DNA from: Pseudomonadota bacterium
Lineage (GTDB): Bacteria; Pseudomonadota; Alphaproteobacteria; Sphingomonadales; Sphingomonadaceae
Assembly (NCBI GenBank): GCA_963205265.1
Contig: CAUJJI010000119.1
Span: forward strand, 1 to 46,998
Reading direction: 5' to 3'
Length of the DNA: 46,998 nt
The first letter of the stretch is position 1; each line of letters starts with the position of its first letter. Below are positions 43,125-46,998 of this stretch, piece by piece. A model generated the notes under the pieces. That model had not been told where the DNA came from and searched no databases. It saw nothing but the letters and a program-made list of their open reading frames with translations. The translations under genes and the position numbers were made by a program.

Positions 43125-43691
43125 CTAGAACTGCACGCGCGTGACCGCGCCCGACACTTCCTGGCCGTCGGCATTGGGATTGGCCGTGCGCAGTTCCCAG
43201 TTGAGGTAGGTGGCGAACAGCGCCCAGGCCAGGTAGGGCACCAGCAGCAGCGCGGCGAGCCCTCGCACGCGGCGGAACAGCACGATCATCACTACCACCG
43301 CGACGTCGAGCGCGAGCAGCAGGACCAGAGCGCCGGTGATCTGGTGCGCCGCGAAGAACAGCGGCGACCAGGCCAGGTTCAGCGCCAGCTGCACGGCGAA
43401 AGCGGCCAGCGCGGCGTTGCGTCCCGCCGCTCCCGGAGCGCAGACGATCATCGCCAGCGCCAGGCCCATCAGGATGTAGAGCACGGTCCAGACGATCCCG
43501 AAGGTCTGCGGCGGCGGATAGAGCGACGGCTTTTCCAGCGCGGCGAACCAGGGATTGTCCGGGCCGCTGCCCGCAAGCGCTCCCGACAGGATCCCGAGCA
43601 GGAGGATTCCCGGTATCAGGACGAGAGCCCAGCGAACCAGGCTCATGCGCAGCTGACCTTGGGAGGCAAGCTCGGACATTGGACGGAACAT
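43125..43691 (-). CDS. tspO: TspO/MBR family membrane protein
   Basis: A membrane protein of up to 188 residues with five transmembrane segments and the family signatures WFAALEKPSLYPPPQTFGIVW, NLAWSPLFFA and YLAWALFATYLNWEL. TspO proteins bind porphyrins and sterol-like ligands and modulate tetrapyrrole and stress responses. In-frame ATGs at 43691, 43679 and 43646 are all possible; the last gives a start closest to typical bacterial TspO and has AAGGT upstream. It lies 50 bases before ubiK in a leftward series. Confidence 0.92.
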   Translation of the reverse strand: MFRPMSELASQGQLRMSLVRWALVLIPGILLLGILSGALAGSGPDNPWFAALEKPSLYPPPQTFGIVWTVLYILMGLALAMIVCAPGAAGRNAALAAFAVQLALNLAWSPLFFAAHQITGALVLLLALDVAVVVMIVLFRRVRGLAALLLVPYLAWALFATYLNWELRTANPNADGQEVSGAVTRVQF

Positions 43692-43770
43692 CCCCGAATC
43701 GTTTGCGTCCAGGTGTTTTTACGGAGTGACGGGGTGCTGGCAATGGGGCGGATCAAGGAAATGTGCGGGT

Positions 43771-44532
43771 TTATCCCCGTCTGGCGGCGATCAGGAACTC
43801 GATATTGCCTTCCGGACCCTTGATCGGGCTTTCGACCACGCCCTGCACGGTCCAGCCATCTGCCGCCAGCCAGCCGGAGACCTCGGCGCAGACGCGCGCA
43901 TGCAGGGCCGGATCGCGGACCACGCCGCCCTTGCCCACTTCGGCACGGCCGACTTCGAACTGCGGCTTGATCAGCGCGACGAGCTGGCACTGCGGCGCGG
44001 CCAGTCGCAGCGGCACCTCCAGTACCTTGGCTAGCGAGATGAAGCTGGCGTCGCAGACCACCCAGCCGCAAGGCGCATCGATCAGCTGCGGCGTCAGCAG
44101 GCGGGCGCTGGTCTGTTCGAGCACGGTCACCCGCGGGTCCTGGCGCAGCTTCCAGGCGAGCTGGTTGGTCCCCGAATCGACCGCGAAGACGCGGACGGCA
44201 CCGTGGCTCAGCAGCACGTCGGTGAAGCCGCCGGTCGAGCTGCCGATGTCCATCGCCGTGGCGCCGGCCGGGTCGAGCCCGAAATGCGCGAGCGCATGGG
44301 CCAGCTTGATGCCGCCGCGCGAAACCCAGGGATGATCGCGCCCGCGCACTTCGACCGGCGCGTCGGCGGGCAGCGTCTGGCCGGCCTTGGCGATCTTCGT
44401 CTCGCCCGAGAACACCAGCCCCGCCAGGATGAGCGCCTGCGCCCGCGCGCGGCTTTCGGCGAGCCCGCGCTCGACCAGCAGCTGGTCGATGCGGATCTTC
44501 GCGGCCGGACGGGGTTTTGCAGAGCCGGTCAT
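43771..44532 (-). CDS. tlyA: TlyA-family rRNA (cytidine-2'-O)-methyltransferase / putative haemolysin
   Basis: A protein of 253 residues. The N-terminal S4 RNA-binding domain (RIDQLLVERGLAESRARAQA and EVRGRDHPWVSRGGIKL) is joined to an FtsJ-like Rossmann methyltransferase with the AdoMet loop AMDIGSSTGGFTD and LVALIKPQFEVG. TlyA methylates the 2'-OH of ribosomal cytidines. ATG 44532 has GAAGGTCG upstream, and the longer reading from 44589 is not needed. It is divergent from the lipoprotein gene at 44580. Confidence 0.93.
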   Translation of the reverse strand: MTGSAKPRPAAKIRIDQLLVERGLAESRARAQALILAGLVFSGETKIAKAGQTLPADAPVEVRGRDHPWVSRGGIKLAHALAHFGLDPAGATAMDIGSSTGGFTDVLLSHGAVRVFAVDSGTNQLAWKLRQDPRVTVLEQTSARLLTPQLIDAPCGWVVCDASFISLAKVLEVPLRLAAPQCQLVALIKPQFEVGRAEVGKGGVVRDPALHARVCAEVSGWLAADGWTVQGVVESPIKGPEGNIEFLIAARRG

Positions 44533-44579
44533 CGACCTTCGGGGTTGAGAAGAATGCACGGTGATTCCATAGGGAAGCG

Positions 44580-45125
44580 ATGAAGGCAAATCGCGGTTCG
44601 CGCATTCTCACGACGATCGCTGCAGCCGCGCTGCCGATTCTGGCCGGATCCTGCGCCGAGCGGCAGGTCGTGCCGCCCCCTGCCCCGGCGCCTGCGCCCG
44701 CGCCGCGCCCGTCCCGGCCGCTGCCCCCGCCGGTGCCGCGGGCCGACTGGCGCGACGTGCCGATCACGCCCGGCGACTGGCGCTGGAGCATGGAAGGCGG
44801 CCAGTCGGTCGCGCGCTTCGGCAATGGCCTGCTGGTCCTGCGCTGCGACATCGCCCGCCGCACCGTGTCCCTGTCGCGCCCCGGCGGCAGCGGCGAAGAG
44901 GCCGTGCCGCTCACCGTGCTCACGTCGAGCACCACGCGCCAGCTTTCCGCGACGGCCCTGCCCGGCCCGCCGCCCAGCCTGACGGCAAGCTTTTCCGGCA
45001 GCGACCGCCTGCTCGACGCCATCGCCTTCAGCCGCGGCCGCTTCGCCGTGGAAACCGCCGGAATGCCGACGCTCTACGTGCCGAGCTGGCCCGAAGTGAG
45101 CCGCGTCGTCGAGGATTGCCGATAG
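44580..45125 (+). CDS. Putative lipoprotein, function unknown
   Basis: A protein of 181 residues with a signal peptide ending in a lipobox-like ILAGSC (Cys25), a Pro/Ala-rich linker (about 31-53, PPPAPAPAPAPRP) and a compact C-terminal domain (DWRDVPITPGDWRW...LYVPSWPEVSRVVEDC). It should be anchored to the cell envelope. GGGAAG lies upstream of the ATG. I recognise no enzymatic motif. It is divergent from tlyA. Confidence 0.75.
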   Translation: MKANRGSRILTTIAAAALPILAGSCAERQVVPPPAPAPAPAPRPSRPLPPPVPRADWRDVPITPGDWRWSMEGGQSVARFGNGLLVLRCDIARRTVSLSRPGGSGEEAVPLTVLTSSTTRQLSATALPGPPPSLTASFSGSDRLLDAIAFSRGRFAVETAGMPTLYVPSWPEVSRVVEDCR

Positions 45126-45344
45126 GCATTGCAGGGTGCCGCGAAACAGCGGCGAACCGCTTCGCAAAGGCCCGCCGTCACCAGGCCGAAGCGCCGATAA
45201 TGGCGTGGAAAATTATCAATGCAAGTCTTGTTGTGCACGGCCCGATGAGCCACATATTGCAGCAAGGCGGGCAACCCTGGGAGGGCCAGCCGCCCCAGCC
45301 GCGAAAGCGGTGTCTTGGCTCAACAGCGCGAAAGGAGGTGACCG

Positions 45345-45401
45345 ATGTCTCATGGTTCAGCAGAGAGGTCGGCAAAATCCGTCGCGAGGCATTATCGCTG
45401 A
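45345..45401 (+). CDS. Short ORF (18 codons) behind an extended Shine-Dalgarno sequence
   Basis: The peptide would be MSHGSAERSAKSVARHYR, strongly basic. The ATG lies six bases after GGAGG within AAAGGAGGTGA (45331-45341), which can pair with 11 consecutive bases at the 3' end of 16S rRNA, far more than any other gene here. It has only one Val and no Leu or Ile codon, so it is not a classical branched-chain leader peptide for ilvE. The other two frames are also open across it. It is too short for statistics; it could be a real small protein, a leader or a ribosome-binding decoy. Confidence 0.45.
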   Translation: MSHGSAERSAKSVARHYR

Positions 45402-45460
45402 AGCTTTCGAGGTAAGCGATAGAGGCTTCGTGGGCGGCACTTCCGGCCGCTGACCATGCG

Positions 45461-45491
45461 AAGGGCCGTACCGATTGCCGGTGCGGCCCTT
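45461..45491 (+). terminator. Intrinsic terminator upstream of ilvE
   Basis: AAGGGCCGTACCG (45461-45473) and CGGTGCGGCCCTT (45479-45491) form a 13-bp stem with one G-T wobble and a five-base loop. The sequence then continues CTCATATCT. It lies 160 bases upstream of ilvE and about 60 bases after the short ORF, so it ends that transcript. Confidence 0.75.
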
Positions 45492-45566
45492 CTCATATCT
45501 GGATCTTCCCCCTGCGGCTGCCCCCTTTCCTCGGCGGACGAATCCCCCTAATCCCAGGTGCAGGAA

Positions 45567-45595
45567 TTGCACTTTCCATTTATTTCTTTTAAATC
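45567..45595 (+). promoter_or_regulatory. Candidate ilvE promoter
   Basis: TTGCAC (45567-45572), a 17-base T-rich spacer and TAAATC (45590-45595) lie in the most AT-rich stretch near ilvE, about 56 bases before its ATG and after the terminator. The -35 is good and the -10 weak. Confidence 0.4.
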
Positions 45596-45650
45596 GCCAC
45601 GCCTGTAATTTTCGTTCAAGAACGACGGACTAACGAGGGAAGGCCCATCC

Positions 45651-46748
45651 ATGGCAACGGTCGCCGATGCGAAGATCCAGTTCACGCGCCAGCTGCACCC
45701 CGCTCCGACCTCGCCGCAAGCGCGGGCGCAGATCCTGGCCAATCCCGGCTTCGGCACCAGCTTCTCCGATCACATGGTCTCGATCGAATGGGACGAGCAG
45801 CGCGGCTGGCACGACGCCGTGGTCGGCCCGCGCGGGCCGATCCTGCTCGATCCGGCGGCCGCGGTCCTGCACTATGCTCAGGAAATCTTCGAAGGGCTGA
45901 AGGCCTACAGCCAGTCCGACGGCAGCATCGCCCTGTTCCGGCCCGAAGCCAATGCCGCGCGCTTCAACCAGTCGGCCCGCCGCCTCGCCATGCCCGAGCT
46001 GCCCGAGGAGCTGTTCATCGAATCGGTCCGCCAGCTGGTCGCCGCCGATCGCGACTGGCTGCCGACGGTCGAAGGCGGGTCGCTCTACCTGCGCCCCTTC
46101 ATGTTCGCTTCCGAAGCCTTCCTCGGCGTGCGGCCGGCCAAGCAGTACCGCTACCTCGTCATCGCCAGCCCGGCCGGGAACTACTTCAAGTCCGGCGCCC
46201 CGGCGGTGTCGATCTGGGTCAGCGACTATACCCGCGCCGCGCCCGGCGGCACCGGCGCCGCCAAGTGCGGCGGCAACTACGCCGCCAGCCTGGTCCCGCA
46301 GGCCGAAGCGATCGAGCGCGGGCACGACCAGGTCGTCTTCCTCGACGCCGCCGAGCACCGGTGGATCGAGGAGCTGGGCGGCATGAACCTCTATTTCGTC
46401 TTCGCCGACGGCTCGCTGGTCACGCCCGCGCTGACCGGCACCATCCTCCCCGGCATCACGCGCGACAGCCTGCTGGCGCTGGCCCGCGACGAAGGCCTGA
46501 CCGTGCGCGAGGAACGCTACAGCCTCGACCAGTGGCGCGACGATGCGAAGTCCGGCCGCCTCGTCGAAACCTTCGCCTGCGGCACTGCGGCGGTGGTCAC
46601 GCCGGTCGGCAAGGTCGCCGGCCGCGACGGCGAATTCACCATCGGCACCGGCGGCCCCGGCCAGCTCACCCAGAAGCTCAAGAACCGCCTGGTCGCAATC
46701 CAGCGCGGCGAGGCTCCCGATCCGCACGGCTGGGTGATGAAGCTGTAA
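45651..46748 (+). CDS. ilvE: Branched-chain amino acid aminotransferase (class II BCAT)
   Basis: A PLP enzyme of 365 residues, the size of the long BCAT2-type group. It transfers the amino group between Leu, Ile or Val and 2-oxoglutarate. The PLP Lys205 lies in GTGAAKCGGNYAAS, and the family segments YAQEIFEGLKAY, LYLRPFMFASEAFLGV and EELGGMNLYFVF are present. ATG 45651 has GAGGGAAGG upstream. It follows the terminator and candidate promoter, so it is probably expressed on its own. Confidence 0.96.
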   Translation: MATVADAKIQFTRQLHPAPTSPQARAQILANPGFGTSFSDHMVSIEWDEQRGWHDAVVGPRGPILLDPAAAVLHYAQEIFEGLKAYSQSDGSIALFRPEANAARFNQSARRLAMPELPEELFIESVRQLVAADRDWLPTVEGGSLYLRPFMFASEAFLGVRPAKQYRYLVIASPAGNYFKSGAPAVSIWVSDYTRAAPGGTGAAKCGGNYAASLVPQAEAIERGHDQVVFLDAAEHRWIEELGGMNLYFVFADGSLVTPALTGTILPGITRDSLLALARDEGLTVREERYSLDQWRDDAKSGRLVETFACGTAAVVTPVGKVAGRDGEFTIGTGGPGQLTQKLKNRLVAIQRGEAPDPHGWVMKL

Positions 46749-46761
46749 GGCCGCGCCTGCT

Positions 46762-46998
46762 CGTCGTCCCGGGCTTGACCCGGGATCGCTGTGATCTGGG
46801 CCGGACGCCACATATTCGTCACCCTGAACTCGTTTCAGGGCCCATTCCACCTCGAGGCGCCGGAGCTTTGCATGGACGGGCAACGGCGCCGTTGCGTTTT
46901 GCTTGCGAGCTTCGGGGCTTGGGGAGAAATGGGTGCTGAAACAAGTTCAGCATGACGGGGGTGGAGTGTGGGAGGCGAACAAACCCCGTCGTCCCCGG
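46762..46998. repeat. Cluster of dispersed intergenic repeats at right window end
   Basis: In order: a single CCCGGG-rich arm (46762-46791) matching those at 87-177; a hairpin CCCTGAACTCGTTTCAGGG (46822-46840); a copy of the left-end repeat (46889-46964); and the start of another CGTCGTCCC unit at the very end. No ORF here has a ribosome site. Confidence 0.7.

Larger units (their letters stand above)
45196..45491 (+). ncRNA. Putative structured transcript with short ORF and terminator
   Basis: The 525-base gap between the lipoprotein gene and ilvE contains a run of RNA-like features on the plus strand. These are an AT-rich inverted repeat GATAAT/ATTATC (45196-45217), a CCGC-GAAA-GCGG tetraloop hairpin (45299-45310) enclosed by AGCC/GGCT, an 11-base SD with the 18-codon ORF, a TATCGCT/AGCGATA stem (45393-45421) and a strong terminator (45461-45491). 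No exact promoter or 5' end could be set. It does not match an RNA family I know. Confidence 0.45.

Noticed and set aside
45345..45650. Classical leader-peptide attenuation of ilvE
   Set aside because: The short ORF has no Leu or Ile codons and only one Val codon, and ilvE has its own candidate promoter after the terminator.

Overview
The window looks like chromosomal DNA of a high-GC alphaproteobacterium, most likely a sphingomonad (Novosphingobium/Sphingobium-like). This rests on the overall protein character, long GC-rich intergenic palindromes, frequent GTG/TTG starts and the core genes present (ApaG, MetZ, GT2-GtrA, LeuB, RecO, UbiK, TlyA, class II IlvE). No tRNA, rRNA, CRISPR array, integrase or transposase was recognised.

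About 0.7-29 kb is an accessory catabolic region. A leftward set (677-3605) encodes an adrenodoxin-type ferredoxin, a cytochrome P450 and an AttH/CrtC-like beta-barrel protein. A rightward set (3890-14230) encodes an amidohydrolase, a Rieske oxygenase, an unusual crotonase, an aldo/keto reductase, two CaiB-type CoA-transferases, an SDR, and a DUF35 protein beside a thiolase-fold protein that has no visible nucleophilic Cys. This last pair resembles the Ltp2/DUF35 retro-aldolases of steroid side-chain degradation. A leftward set (14276-19175) has an MFS permease, a VOC protein, an SDR and a divergent PQQ dehydrogenase-cytochrome c. A third CaiB (19271) faces a leftward set (20559-26386) of crotonase, nitronate-monooxygenase-like flavoprotein, two overlapping acyl-CoA dehydrogenases, a hotdog thioesterase and an aldo/keto reductase. 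VOC, ABM and MDR genes and a TetR regulator close the region. Together the genes could oxygenate a hydrophobic substrate, make CoA thioesters and shorten a side chain by beta-oxidation or retro-aldol cleavage. The substrate cannot be read from the sequence.

About 29-34 kb holds HtpX, a second nitronate-monooxygenase-like gene, a stand-alone MreB and a second Rieske oxygenase. From 34 kb on the content is mainly housekeeping: a DUF1214-like exported protein, LysR, ApaG, MetZ, a GT39 mannosyltransferase with a PilZ protein and a GT2-GtrA polyprenol-phosphate glycosyltransferase, then LeuB, RecO, UbiK, TspO, TlyA, a lipoprotein and IlvE.

Intergenic DNA is rich in palindromes with GATCCTCCCC...GGGGAGGATC ends. 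Some act as likely terminators between convergent genes, and one supplies a Shine-Dalgarno sequence. Both window ends carry copies of the same dispersed repeats. The most intriguing non-catalogue signal is at 45196-45491: a structured region with an 11-nt Shine-Dalgarno match, an 18-codon ORF and a strong intrinsic terminator upstream of ilvE.
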